From assembly GCA_030263615.1 (NCBI GenBank), contig SZPH01000010.1, positions 3,740 through 67,739 of the forward strand: 64,000 nucleotides of DNA, given 5' to 3'. A model generated the notes under the pieces. It was not told the origin of the DNA, searched no databases, and was given only the letters and a program-made list of their open reading frames with translations. The first letter of the stretch is position 1; every line of letters begins with the position of its first letter. The position numbers and the translations under genes are program-made. This DNA is from Villigracilis sp900696595 (GTDB lineage: Bacteria; Chloroflexota; Anaerolineae; Anaerolineales; Villigracilaceae). Shown here one piece after another: positions 1 through 8,316 of this stretch.

Positions 1-855
1 CTGTGGGTGACTCTCGTGAAAGGGGTGGATCAATCGTTTGACGTTTTTCTGCTTCTCCAAAAATGCCACGATCTTCTCTGCATTTTGCGCATGTCTGTCC
101 ATGCGGATGGGAAGCGTCTTAATCCCGCGCAGCACAAGGAACGAATCCATCGGTCCCTGCACGCCGCCGATGGCATTTTGCAAGTAGGCCAGTTTCTCGC
201 CGAGTTCCTTATCTTTGCCGACGATCGCGCCGCCTACCACGTCCGAGTGACCGCCGAGATATTTTGTCATCGAGTGGACGACCAGATCCGCGCCCATCTC
301 CAATGGACGCTGAAGATATGGCGTGGCGAAGGTATTGTCCACGACCAGGATGGGCTTGCTGGGATGATGCTTCACCACCTCGGCTACAGCGCGGATATCT
401 GAAACAGCCAGCAGGGGGTTGGTGGGAGTCTCCAGCCACACAATGCGCGTGGACGGGGTTAAGGCTTCGGCGAGGTTCTCCGGGTCGGTTGTGTCGGCAA
501 AGGTAAAGTCCAGCCCGAAGCGGCGCAGAATTTTATCGAACAGGCGGAACGTGCCGCCGTACACGTCATGACCGGCGACGACATGATCGCCTTGCGAGAG
601 TAATCTCAAAACGGTATCCGTCGCCGCCATGCCGGAGGCGAAACACAAACCCCATTGTCCGCTCTCCAACTCTGCCAGACAATCCTGCAACGCCTTGCGC
701 GTGGGGTTTAGCGTGCGCGAATATTCATATCCTTGTCTTGGCTTTCCAATGCCGTCCTGCTTGTAGGTGGACGTGAGATAGACGGGCGTCATCACCGCGC
801 CGTTGTTCGGGTCGGCTTCCTGCCCGGCGTGGATGGCAAGCGTTTCAAATTTCAT
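1..855 (-). CDS. Cystathionine gamma-synthase/lyase family PLP enzyme (partial, C-terminus beyond window)
   Basis: A PLP-dependent trans-sulfuration enzyme acting on cystathionine, O-acyl-homoserine or a related sulfur amino acid in the cytoplasm. The 285 visible residues hold the family N-terminus (MKFETLAIHAGQ), the substrate-site segment YEYSRTLNPTR, the ASGMAA segment, the VDNTFATP segment and the PLP-lysine motif SMTKYLGGHSD. The frame stays open to base 1, so about 90-100 C-terminal residues are missing. The start at 855 is fixed by AAGGAG a few bases upstream. The gene is divergent from the deacetylase at 936. I cannot tell synthase from lyase, or from the methionine gamma-lyase group, with only this part of the protein. 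Confidence 0.9.
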   Translation of the reverse strand, partial: MKFETLAIHAGQEADPNNGAVMTPVYLTSTYKQDGIGKPRQGYEYSRTLNPTRKALQDCLAELESGQWGLCFASGMAATDTVLRLLSQGDHVVAGHDVYGGTFRLFDKILRRFGLDFTFADTTDPENLAEALTPSTRIVWLETPTNPLLAVSDIRAVAEVVKHHPSKPILVVDNTFATPYLQRPLEMGADLVVHSMTKYLGGHSDVVGGAIVGKDKELGEKLAYLQNAIGGVQGPMDSFLVLRGIKTLPIRMDRHAQNAEKIVAFLEKQKNVKRLIHPFHESHPQ

Positions 856-920
856 TCATGCTCCTTTGGTAACAATTGTTCTATCTGAATCGTCTGGTGA
901 GAGTAAAATTACCCCGTGAT

Positions 921-935
921 TATAAATGAGGCGAC
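921..935 (+). promoter_or_regulatory. -10 box and very short leader of the PIG-L gene
   Basis: TATAAA at 921-926 lies nine bases before the ATG at 936. This spacing predicts transcription starting at or within a few bases of the start codon, a near-leaderless mRNA. No good Shine-Dalgarno sequence is present, only a weak GAGG at 928-931. Confidence 0.5.
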
Positions 936-1778
936 ATGACAAAACGAATTCTGGCGGTACTGGCGCACCCCGACGATGAGTCCTTCGGCTTGGGCGGCAC
1001 GCTGGCGTTGTATGCCAAGCGCGGCTACGAGACGTATTACGTCTGCGCGACGCGCGGCGAGGCTGGCTCGGCGGATGAAGAGCATATGAAGGGCTTCAAA
1101 GACACGGCTGAAATGCGCACGGCTGAATTGATGCGCGCGGCGAAGGAACTGGGGCTGAAGGAAGTTATTTTCCTCGGCTACCGCGATTCAGGCATGCCGG
1201 GCATGGAAGCGAACAATCACCCCGACGCGCAGATCAACCATCCTGTGGAGGAGGTGGCGGGACGGGTGGTCAGGCACATCCGCGCCATCAGGCCGGATGT
1301 GGTCATCACCTTCGACCCGATTGGCGGGTACAAACACCCGGATCATATTCACATCCACAAGGCGACCGTGCTGGCGTTTGCCAATGCCGATGATGAGAAT
1401 TTCTACCCCGAACACGGCGCGGGATTCAAACCGACGGCGTTGTACTTCCAGATCTTTCCGCGCTGGTTCCTGCGAGTCATGACGCGCCTGATGCCGCTGT
1501 TCGGCAAAGACCCGAAAAAATGGGGGCGCAACGGCGACATCAACTTAAAAGAACTCGCCGAGGTAAATTTTCCAGTGCATGTGCGGTTGAACATCCGCTC
1601 CGTCTCCGCGATCAAGCGCCGCGCCGGGGAACAGCACGCCTCGCAGGGCGGAATCCAGATGCGGCGCGGCTTGATGGGATTTGTTACAAAAGTTTTCGGC
1701 GAGCGCGAAGAATTCATGCGCGCCTATCCGCCTGTGACGGGTGAATTCAAGAGAAGGACCGACTTGTTCGATATTTGA
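936..1778 (+). CDS. PIG-L/LmbE family deacetylase
   Basis: A 280-residue zinc-dependent N-acetylglucosaminyl deacetylase of the LmbE/PIG-L family. The metal/catalytic motif AHPDDE is at residues 11-16, followed by the YVCATRGEAG segment, and the second metal-binding region KHPDHIHIH is near residue 133. Members deacetylate GlcNAc-containing conjugates such as GlcNAc-inositol or GlcNAc-malate in mycothiol and bacillithiol synthesis, as well as other amino sugars. Nothing nearby shows which substrate is used here. It has no signal peptide or membrane segment and is probably cytoplasmic. It is divergent from the trans-sulfuration gene, with 80 bp between them. Confidence 0.9.
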   Translation: MTKRILAVLAHPDDESFGLGGTLALYAKRGYETYYVCATRGEAGSADEEHMKGFKDTAEMRTAELMRAAKELGLKEVIFLGYRDSGMPGMEANNHPDAQINHPVEEVAGRVVRHIRAIRPDVVITFDPIGGYKHPDHIHIHKATVLAFANADDENFYPEHGAGFKPTALYFQIFPRWFLRVMTRLMPLFGKDPKKWGRNGDINLKELAEVNFPVHVRLNIRSVSAIKRRAGEQHASQGGIQMRRGLMGFVTKVFGEREEFMRAYPPVTGEFKRRTDLFDI

Positions 1779-1902
1779 CCGCCCGGCTTGCGCGGCGTTT
1801 TTCATCGAATCAAAACAGTACAAAAGACATATCACGCATCCATGCGCGCCATGTTAGGATTGGGCAAATTCTTGGACGATTTCCTTCCCAAAGGAGACTG
1901 TT

Positions 1903-2250
1903 ATGCCGGAAAAACGCACCATCCCACGCAAGAAGTTCGACATGTACCTGCGCGTCCTGAACGACGACACGGGGGAAATATTCGGTCATATGGTGGAGGT
2001 CAGCAACACCGGCTTCCGGCTGGAGACCGTCGGGCCGCAGGAGGTTGGGAAGGATTTCTACCTGCGCATCGAACTGACGCCCGACCTGGGAACCATGCCC
2101 TTCATTGTTTTCATCGCCCAGAGCAGGTGGTGCAAAATGGACGTCATCCAGCCGAATTTATACCAGGTGGGCTTTGAACTGGTCGAGATGCTTCCCGAAG
2201 ACAGGGAGGTTTACATGCGCATCATGGAGAAATACGCGGCAAAAACTTAA
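1903..2250 (+). CDS. PilZ domain protein
   Basis: A 115-residue stand-alone PilZ-like domain. The N-terminus has a basic RKKF...R segment resembling the RxxxR half of the c-di-GMP site, followed about 24 residues later by EVSNTGFRL, the D/NxSxxG half. A beta-rich body follows. PilZ proteins bind cyclic di-GMP and adjust motility, surface polysaccharide or transcription by protein contact. The first acidic residue of the second motif is E rather than D, so c-di-GMP binding is likely but not certain. The start is set by AAAGGAG eight bases upstream. It stands alone, 125 bp after the deacetylase and convergent with the next gene. Confidence 0.75.
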   Translation: MPEKRTIPRKKFDMYLRVLNDDTGEIFGHMVEVSNTGFRLETVGPQEVGKDFYLRIELTPDLGTMPFIVFIAQSRWCKMDVIQPNLYQVGFELVEMLPEDREVYMRIMEKYAAKT

Positions 2251-2312
2251 GGGCGGCAGGCGCGTAAGGCGAGTAAGGCAATCGGAGGGCGGCTGTAAAA
2301 TCTGCGAAAAAA

Positions 2313-3851
2313 TCATGGCGCGGCATAAGCCAGTTTGAACAAGCCGCGGATCGTGGAAACATAGGCGATTCCATTTTCGCTGTCCAGCGCGATGGTTCTG
2401 ATCCACGGACCCAGATAATAATCCTCGACGCAGTTCCCTGTTTTCAAATCGAACACGGCGACTTTTCCGGTTATGAAATTTCCCGTCAGGAGCAAATCCC
2501 TTTCGGAGTCGAGCGCCAGGGTGCGGTCTCCGAAGCGGGTCCGGATATCTCCGACAGGCTCCAGCGTATCGGCGTCATGGCGCAGTACCCTGCCTTCCAG
2601 CGGGGCGGCGATCCAGACTTCGTTGTCCTCCTCCGAAAAGATCAACCGATCGGTGCGCGGGGGGATTTCGACCTGTTGGACGATTTTATGCGTTTCCAAG
2701 TCCCACACGGCAAAATACACGTCGCGGAACGAGTTGAAATACATCCACGGTTTGCGCGGGTGAAGCGTTAAATTGGTTGGGAAAACCGGAAAGGGAAGGG
2801 TGGCGAGAATGTCCCCGCTCTCCCGGTCGAACAGGTACAGGGGGACGCCGGTGAAGGCATCCGCTTCGGAGGAGAGGATGATGGTGTCGGTGATGGGCTC
2901 CCATTGCAGCCAGACATCTCCCGGCGAAAGTTCCGGCGCTGGAACGGTCTTGAACACCTCGAGGGTCAGGGCGTCCATATAGAGCAATTCCTGTGTCCAA
3001 TCTTGAAAGACGTAAATTTCCTGCCGCGCGGGGTTGAGTCCGAAACTCTGCGTCTTGCCAATATCCGTTTTGGAGCGAAGTGGGGGAACGGCGAGGTTGC
3101 CCAGGTCGAATGCAAGCAAAAAATTTGTCCCGCGCCCGACGGCATAAAGCAGATTATGCTTTGGATTGAGTTCGATCCAGTTGTAGACGCCCGGGGAGAT
3201 TTTTTTGACCGCAGGGTCCGCATGAATCTTTTCGGTCAATGTAAAAACCCGCTGGTTGTCGGAGGGCAAAAGCAAAAATATCCAAAAGAACGACGCCGCC
3301 GCGACGCCGCCAAGCCAGCTCCATTTTTTGACTTTATCGGCGTGATGGGTGTGAGCCGCCAGCCATACCATATACGATTGCGGGAATAGCGCCTCCGTTA
3401 CCCCGATGAAAAAAATGAAGAACAGGTTCGAAAACCGGTTCTTTACAGGATATTTAACGACCCATTCGTAAGGGATGGCATTGATCGCCAGGATCAGGAT
3501 CGCCCCAGCCGCCCGCAACGCCGGCTGGTCCGTCTTGAAGGCAAAGAGAAAGGCGAGCCAGATTGCGATGAACGAACCGGCGAGGATCGCCCCATATCGC
3601 ATGGCGGGCGACAAGGAAAGTTTGCCCGCCGCCCAAACGCCGAATCCGATTCCAGCCATGGCGAGGATTGCCAGAAGCGCGCGCGAGGAAAATGTGCTGA
3701 CGGTGTAAACGAAGAAATCCATCCGCCCCAATAAACCGACCGCGCCTGCGTACAATTCCACCAGCGGATTCCGGAAAACGTAAACAGCCAGCGCCAGTAA
3801 GGGCAGGCGCAACGCCGCCCATGCGAACACCCACATCTGTTTTGATTTCAT
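2313..3851 (-). CDS. Membrane protein with C-terminal beta-propeller
   Basis: 512 residues. The N-terminal ~190 residues carry about six hydrophobic segments, starting with WVFAWAALRLPLLALAVYVF. The remainder is a soluble beta-repeat region of the YVTN/NHL propeller type, with repeated units such as NLLYAVGRGTNFLLAFDL, ILATLPFPVFPTNLTLHP and DLLLTGNFITGKVAVFDL. Several units end in a hydrophobic-Asp-Leu strand as expected for propeller blades. It is probably membrane-anchored with the propeller on one face, perhaps as a binding or sensing platform; I cannot name a ligand. A TTATCAT box lies seven bases before the ATG, suggesting a leaderless transcript. It is convergent with the PilZ gene. 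Confidence 0.65.
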   Translation of the reverse strand: MKSKQMWVFAWAALRLPLLALAVYVFRNPLVELYAGAVGLLGRMDFFVYTVSTFSSRALLAILAMAGIGFGVWAAGKLSLSPAMRYGAILAGSFIAIWLAFLFAFKTDQPALRAAGAILILAINAIPYEWVVKYPVKNRFSNLFFIFFIGVTEALFPQSYMVWLAAHTHHADKVKKWSWLGGVAAASFFWIFLLLPSDNQRVFTLTEKIHADPAVKKISPGVYNWIELNPKHNLLYAVGRGTNFLLAFDLGNLAVPPLRSKTDIGKTQSFGLNPARQEIYVFQDWTQELLYMDALTLEVFKTVPAPELSPGDVWLQWEPITDTIILSSEADAFTGVPLYLFDRESGDILATLPFPVFPTNLTLHPRKPWMYFNSFRDVYFAVWDLETHKIVQQVEIPPRTDRLIFSEEDNEVWIAAPLEGRVLRHDADTLEPVGDIRTRFGDRTLALDSERDLLLTGNFITGKVAVFDLKTGNCVEDYYLGPWIRTIALDSENGIAYVSTIRGLFKLAYAAP

Positions 3852-3878
3852 ATTCCGATGATAACAGGCGGGCGAAAA

Positions 3879-5243
3879 TTATGCGGCAACCGCGATGGGC
3901 GGTTTAACCTTGTGCCACTCCGTGCTGTTCTGATAGGCGTACCCCATGCGCAACGCTCCAGATTCGTTCCAGGCGCGCGCGACGATCTGCAAGCCGATGG
4001 GCAGTCCTTCGCTGGCGAACCCGCACGGGACGGAAAGCGCGGGCAGTCCGGTCAGGTTGAACGGGGATGTGAAGCGCGTCAACAGGCGGGCGCGTTCGAT
4101 GGCGTTTTCCCCTTCCAGCACGGGCGCGGGGATGGGCGTGGTCGGCAGGATCAGCGCGTCATAATCTTCGAATAGAAGATCGCATCGCCGCCGGACTTCG
4201 GCTTGAGTCCGCCTTGCGAGCGCGTACTCGCTGGAGGTGAATCCCGCCCCCGTTTCCAGCCGTTGACGGACATCCGCGCCGAACCAGTCGGGGTGTTCCT
4301 GTAGTCTTTCCTGATGAAACGCCGCCGCGTCTGCCTGCGTCATGACGGCGTTGGCGAGCGCCGCTTCGCGCAGAAAATCCATATTCATTTCGGCGACAAC
4401 CGCGCCCTGGTCGGATAGCGCGTCCGCCGCTTTTTTCACGGCGGAGAGAACTTCGGGGTCGCTGACCTCTTCGATGAAACTGCCGGTTGCGAAAATCACC
4501 TTCCGGTCGCGGATGCTGTCGCGCATGTGACTGGAAAAATCTCCGGGCAGGGTCTTGAAGGAGGACGGGTCGCCGCTGTCATATCCGCCCATCACTTGCA
4601 ACATGATCGCGGCGTCTTCGACGCGGTTTGTGATCGGTCCCGCATGATCGAGATTCCATGAGAGAGGCAGGACGCCCCTCAGGCTGATTCTTCCGTAGGT
4701 GGGTTTGAGTCCCACCACGCCGCACAACGCCGCGGGGATGCGGATCGAGCCGCCTGTGTCTGTGCCAAGCGCGGCGGATGCCATGCCGGTTGCGACGGCA
4801 ACCGCGCTCCCGCCGGAGGAGCCGCCGGGCGTGCGCGTTGTATCCCAGGGGTTTAAGCACGCGCCAAAATGCGGGTTGTTGTTGGTCACGCCCAGCGCGA
4901 TCTCATGCGTGTTGGTCTTGCCGATGATGATTCCGCCCGAGTCTTTGATCTTCTCCACCACAAAAGCGTCTTCGGTCGGGATGCGATCCCAAAAAAATTT
5001 CGAGCCGCCGGTGGTGCGAATGCCTTTTGTGTCGTACAGGTCTTTGACCGCGATGGGAATCCCCATCAAGTGCCCTTTGCCCTGCGGCCCTTCGCCCGGC
5101 GGGGCGACCGTGATGAAGGCGTTCAGCGTCGGGTTGAGCCGCTCAATTTGACGGAAACAGGCTTCGGCGAGGTCTGAGGCGGCGATCTGGTTGCTGCGAA
5201 TCAACTCTCTCTGTTCGGATAAAGTCAGGGATTGGGGATTCAT
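3879..5243 (-). CDS. Amidase (amidase signature family, GatA-like)
   Basis: A 454-residue amidase-signature hydrolase. The Ser-cisSer-Lys triad region is clear: VKDLYDT holds the catalytic lysine, and GGSSGGSAVAVATGMA leads to ALGTDTGGSIRIPAALCG with the nucleophilic serine. The family contains GatA of the Glu/Asp-tRNA amidotransferase and many general amide hydrolases. No gatB or gatC is adjacent, so a stand-alone amidase is as likely as GatA. I place the start at 5243 (MNPQSLTL) rather than the longer frame start at 5261, because TATAAT at 5256-5251 would lie inside the longer reading and sits seven bases from this ATG. Confidence 0.85.
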   Translation of the reverse strand: MNPQSLTLSEQRELIRSNQIAASDLAEACFRQIERLNPTLNAFITVAPPGEGPQGKGHLMGIPIAVKDLYDTKGIRTTGGSKFFWDRIPTEDAFVVEKIKDSGGIIIGKTNTHEIALGVTNNNPHFGACLNPWDTTRTPGGSSGGSAVAVATGMASAALGTDTGGSIRIPAALCGVVGLKPTYGRISLRGVLPLSWNLDHAGPITNRVEDAAIMLQVMGGYDSGDPSSFKTLPGDFSSHMRDSIRDRKVIFATGSFIEEVSDPEVLSAVKKAADALSDQGAVVAEMNMDFLREAALANAVMTQADAAAFHQERLQEHPDWFGADVRQRLETGAGFTSSEYALARRTQAEVRRRCDLLFEDYDALILPTTPIPAPVLEGENAIERARLLTRFTSPFNLTGLPALSVPCGFASEGLPIGLQIVARAWNESGALRMGYAYQNSTEWHKVKPPIAVAA

Positions 5244-5250
5244 GCCCGGG

Positions 5251-5256
5251 ATTATA
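5251..5256 (-). promoter_or_regulatory. -10 box of the amidase gene
   Basis: TATAAT on the minus strand, seven bases before the ATG at 5243 and with no Shine-Dalgarno sequence in between. This is the clearest of several leaderless-type starts in the window and is what decides the amidase start codon. Confidence 0.55.
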
Positions 5257-5295
5257 GCCATCCGTTACGGAATTCCACATAGCCTATGGGTACTG

Positions 5296-5333
5296 AAAAC
5301 AGGTCACGCCCCGCATCGTGACCTGTTTTTTTT
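5296..5333 (-). terminator. Rho-independent terminator after fhs
   Basis: Inverted repeat with arms ACAGGTCACG and CGTGACCTGT separated by eight bases, lying 17 bp beyond the fhs stop. It has T-tracts on both sides: eight T on the plus strand, four T then C on the minus strand. The position just after fhs makes it the fhs terminator. The long plus-strand T-run would also stop transcripts coming from the other side. Confidence 0.8.
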
Positions 5334-5349
5334 GTCGGCGCGCAATGAT

Positions 5350-7338
5350 TTAGAACAACCCGACCACTTTGCCGGTCTTCAAATCCAAATCCACATCGTA
5401 GAAGACGGGGCGGGTGGGCAGGCCGGGCATGGTGCGCATGTCGCCGAGGATCGGGTAGAGGAAGCCCGCGCCCGCGCTGGCGCGAATCTCGCGCACTGTT
5501 ATGCGGAAGCCGGTCGGCGCGCCCTTGATGCTGGCGTCGTGCGTGAAGGAGAGATGCGTCTTCGCCATGCAGATCGGCAGGTGATCGAAGCCGAGGCGCG
5601 TGTAGCGCTCGATCTGTTCCTCGGCTTTGGGGGTGTAGTCCACGCCGTCGGCGCGGTAGATTTTCATGGCGATGGTCTCGATCTTCTGCTTGATGCTCGT
5701 GGTTTCGAGATCGTACAGGAACGAGAAAGAACTCGGCAGTTCTGCGGCTTTGACCACCGCCTCCGCCAGAGCCTTGGCGCCCTTGCCGCCGTCCGACCAG
5801 TGATAGGAGGCGACCGCGTCCACTGCGCCCATGCGCAACGCCGCCTCGCGCACCAGTTCCACTTCGGCGGGCGTATCGGTGACAAAGGAGTTGACCGCCA
5901 CCACCACGTTGATGCCAAATTTCAGCGCGTTTTCGATGTGGCGTTCCAGGTTGGGCAGGCCCGCTTTGAGCAGGTCGAGATTTTCCTCGGTATATTCCAG
6001 CGGGAGCGGCTTGCCCGCCACGACCTTCGAGCCGCCGCCGTGCATCTTCAGCGCGCGGATGGTGGCCACCAGCACAACGACGTGCGGGATCAAGCCGGAG
6101 TAGCGGCATTTGATATCGAAGAATTTTTCCATGCCGATGTCCGCGCCGAAGCCGGATTCGGTCACGACAAAGCCGTCCTTGCCGACCAGTTTGAGCGCGA
6201 TCTTGTCGGCGATGATGGAACTGTTGCCGTGCGCGATGTTGGCGAACGGACCGGCGTGAACGGTGGCGGGCGTGCCTTCCAGCGTTTGCATCAGGTTGGG
6301 CTTGATGGCGTCCTTCATCAGAACCGTCACGGCCCCCGCCACGCCGAGGTCTTCCGCGGTGACGGCTTCGCCGCGTTTATTTGTGGCGACCACCATGCGC
6401 CCGAAGCGCTCGCGCATGTCTTCGAGCGAGGTCGTCAGCGCGAGGATGGCCATGATCTCCGAAGCGACGGTGATGTCGTAACCCGACATGTGTTCAAAAC
6501 CGGCTTCGTCCTTGCCGCGCCCCACCTCGATCTCGCGCAGGAAGCGGTCGTTCACGTCAATCACGCGCCGCCAGGTGATCGTGTTCTCGTCAATGTCGAG
6601 CCGGGCGAAGCGCGCGCGTTCTTCGGGAGTCAGATCGTTGGGGTTGGTCTTTTTAATCCCCAGTTTTTGCAGGCGTCGCATCATGCTGGGCGAAAATTTT
6701 CGTTCGCCTTTTTTGTTGACCGGGCAGAGCGCGTTGAACATTTTTTCGTCGTCCTGCTGTTTTTCGTGCATCACGCGCGCGTCGAGCGCCGCCGCCACAA
6801 GGTTGTGCGCCGCAGTGATGGCGTGGATGTCGCCCGTCAGGTGCAGGTTGAAATCCTCCATCGGGATGATCTGCGAATACCCGCCGCCCGCCGCGCCGCC
6901 CTTGATGCCGAAGGTCGGTCCCTGCGAAGGCTGGCGGATGGCCGCAATGACCGTCTTCCCCAAATGCGCCCCCAGCGCCTGCGCCAGTCCGACGGTGGTG
7001 GTGGTCTTGCCTTCGCCCAGCGGAGTCGGCGTGATGGCGGTTACGTCCACATATTTGCCGTTCGGGCGTTTGCCGATGCGGTCGAGAATCTCGAGTTTGA
7101 TCTTGGCTTTATAGGGACCGTACAATTCCAGTTCGTTTTCCTTGATTCCCAATTCCTCCGCGATCTGTTTGATCGGTTTGAGTTTGCCCGCCTGCGCGAT
7201 CTCGATATCCGAAGGCACGGGACGCAACAGTTTCAACTTTGTCGGCTGAAACTTTACGCTGGTCTTCACGGTTTTTTTGACGGTCTTGCGGGGTTTGGCT
7301 TTCGTCCCTTTTTTAGCGGATTTGCCTTTGGTGGACAT
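5350..7338 (-). CDS. fhs: Formate-tetrahydrofolate ligase
   Basis: Catalyses ATP-dependent formation of 10-formyl-THF from formate and THF. This is the entry step of the methyl branch of the Wood-Ljungdahl pathway and also feeds purine and fMet synthesis. Clear motifs are the P-loop TPTPLGEGKTTTTVGL, RQPSQGPTFGIKGGAAGGGY and the HLTGDIHAI segment. At 662 residues it is about 100 longer than the usual ~556-residue bacterial enzyme. It has a Lys/Thr-rich N-terminal extension of ~45 residues and a loop (FARLDIDENTITWRRV) typical of the enzyme form found in C1-THF synthases. AAGGAG precedes the ATG and an AT-rich TATATAAT stretch lies just upstream. Its terminator follows directly. Confidence 0.95.
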   Translation of the reverse strand: MSTKGKSAKKGTKAKPRKTVKKTVKTSVKFQPTKLKLLRPVPSDIEIAQAGKLKPIKQIAEELGIKENELELYGPYKAKIKLEILDRIGKRPNGKYVDVTAITPTPLGEGKTTTTVGLAQALGAHLGKTVIAAIRQPSQGPTFGIKGGAAGGGYSQIIPMEDFNLHLTGDIHAITAAHNLVAAALDARVMHEKQQDDEKMFNALCPVNKKGERKFSPSMMRRLQKLGIKKTNPNDLTPEERARFARLDIDENTITWRRVIDVNDRFLREIEVGRGKDEAGFEHMSGYDITVASEIMAILALTTSLEDMRERFGRMVVATNKRGEAVTAEDLGVAGAVTVLMKDAIKPNLMQTLEGTPATVHAGPFANIAHGNSSIIADKIALKLVGKDGFVVTESGFGADIGMEKFFDIKCRYSGLIPHVVVLVATIRALKMHGGGSKVVAGKPLPLEYTEENLDLLKAGLPNLERHIENALKFGINVVVAVNSFVTDTPAEVELVREAALRMGAVDAVASYHWSDGGKGAKALAEAVVKAAELPSSFSFLYDLETTSIKQKIETIAMKIYRADGVDYTPKAEEQIERYTRLGFDHLPICMAKTHLSFTHDASIKGAPTGFRITVREIRASAGAGFLYPILGDMRTMPGLPTRPVFYDVDLDLKTGKVVGLF

Positions 7339-7370
7339 GGAGTCTCCTTAAAATTATATATAATTTATTT

Positions 7371-7391
7371 AATCCCAATTATCTTGGGATT
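7371..7391. other. Small hairpin between the IPK remnant and fhs
   Basis: AATCCCAA and TTGGGATT flank a five-base loop. It lies between the end of the isopentenyl phosphate kinase frame and the fhs promoter region. On the minus strand it could act as a weak terminator for the kinase gene, though the following bases are A-rich rather than T-rich. Confidence 0.4.
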
Positions 7392-7431
7392 TTCAAAAAT
7401 TGCAAGGGCAATATTTCCTGTTTTTGTCACG

Positions 7432-8246
7432 TCAGGGCGTTAAAAGCGTGCCGACATTTTCCCCCCGCAGGGCGCGGGCGAGCGCCCCCGGCTCTTCAGC
7501 CGAGAAAATCTGCGCGGTCAACCCCGCATTTTTTTGGATGAGGGCGAACATCTCTTCGACTTTGGCTTTCATCCCGCCGGTCACGTCCGCGCTGACCGAG
7601 CCTTTGATTCCGCCCTTTAACGCCTCATCATAACGGGACAGTTGAATCTCTTTCAGCAGCCTGTTCCTCGCCGGGAAGTCCTCCCACACCCCGGCTTCGA
7701 TGCCCGCCAGAAGGATGCGCGAGACGGGGAATTGCTCCGCGAGAAAAGCGAAGACATCCTCGGTGGAGAGGATCGTCCCGCCCAGCGACTCATCGAAAGC
7801 CGGATCGTTTCGACGTTGTGATGAATCACCTTGCGATTGTCCGAAATCATCGAAGCGGACGGGGGAAAGGGCAGCGCCGGAATCCCCGCCTCCAGCAGCG
7901 CCTGCACGACAAAGCGGTTCAACTCCGCGGCTTGATAGCGCACCTCGGCGAATCCCTGCCAGTATTCCCAATCGCCGTTTTGGGACACTCCCCCCAAATT
8001 CGGAGAATTTGGAGGGAGCCGGAGGGGGGTCCCCTCCCGTGTCCCATATTTCTTCGCGGCGACGTGGCCGAACGAGCCGGAACCATGCCCGAGGATCAAG
8101 GATAAGGCTGGAGCGGAGTCCAGAACCGTTTTAATTTCCAGCGCCAGGTTTTTTAGTGTATCCAATCTTGGGGTATAGGCGGCATCCTTGTCGGTGATGA
8201 GCGATCCGCCCAGTTTGAGGAAAACGACTTCGTTGATCATGGGCAT
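7432..8246 (-). pseudogene. Isopentenyl phosphate kinase, frameshifted
   Basis: Two overlapping frames make up one amino-acid-kinase-fold protein. The first (8246 to about 7800) has the start VVFLKLGGSLITDKD, the nucleotide/substrate loop GHGSGSFGH and the ISDNRKVIHHNVETI segment. The second (about 7820 to 7432) continues with AFDESLGGTILSTEDVFA, then RILLAGIEAGVW and DVTGGMKAKVEEM. The join lacks roughly 12-17 residues that homologues have between these parts, so an out-of-frame deletion of about 40-50 bp is likelier than a single-base slip. The intact enzyme phosphorylates isopentenyl phosphate to IPP in the alternative mevalonate pathway. A 66-bp palindrome also sits in the first half. A sequencing or assembly error cannot be excluded. 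Confidence 0.75.
7981..8046. repeat. 66-bp palindromic element inserted in frame in the IPK gene
   Basis: The ends are perfect 8-bp inverted repeats, TGGGACAC and GTGTCCCA, enclosing C-rich and G-rich arms and an inner hairpin CAAATTC-GGA-GAATTTG. Its 66 bp equal 22 codons, read in the kinase as an odd Pro/Asn/Gly-rich insert (LPPNSPNLGG) between the KKYG and EYWQGFAEV family segments. Such inserts are typical of small dispersed palindromic repeats that tolerate insertion in coding sequence. Confidence 0.65.
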
Positions 8247-8265
8247 GTTTTACCATACAGCATGG

Positions 8266-8298
8266 AGACTTCCGAAGTCTTTAAGACTTCGGAAGTCT
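8266..8298. repeat. Perfect inverted repeat upstream of the Thr-Pro-linker membrane protein
   Basis: AGACTTCCGAAGTC, TTTAA, then GACTTCGGAAGTCT: a perfect hairpin with 14-bp arms, each arm itself nearly palindromic. It overlaps the region of the -35 for the TATAAT at 8304. It could be an operator or a mobile REP-type palindrome. A similar design is seen at 47985. Confidence 0.6.
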
Positions 8299-8303
8299 TG
8301 TAC

Positions 8304-8309
8304 TATAAT
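8304..8309 (+). promoter_or_regulatory. -10 box of the 8317 gene
   Basis: TATAAT with seven bases to the ATG at 8317 and no Shine-Dalgarno sequence: a leaderless-type start. It selects ATG 8317 over in-frame upstream codons. Confidence 0.55.
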
Positions 8310-8316
8310 CTCATTC

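Noticed and set aside
1781..1802. Terminator after the PIG-L gene (CCGC...GCGG followed by TTTTT)
   Set aside because: The stem is only four or five base pairs with a large loop; too weak to support.
5191..7443. A 750-residue open frame on the plus strand opposite fhs
   Set aside because: It is antisense to a clear fhs gene, has no recognisable motif and is rich in His/Arg/Gly from the complement of GC-rich codons. A shadow frame.
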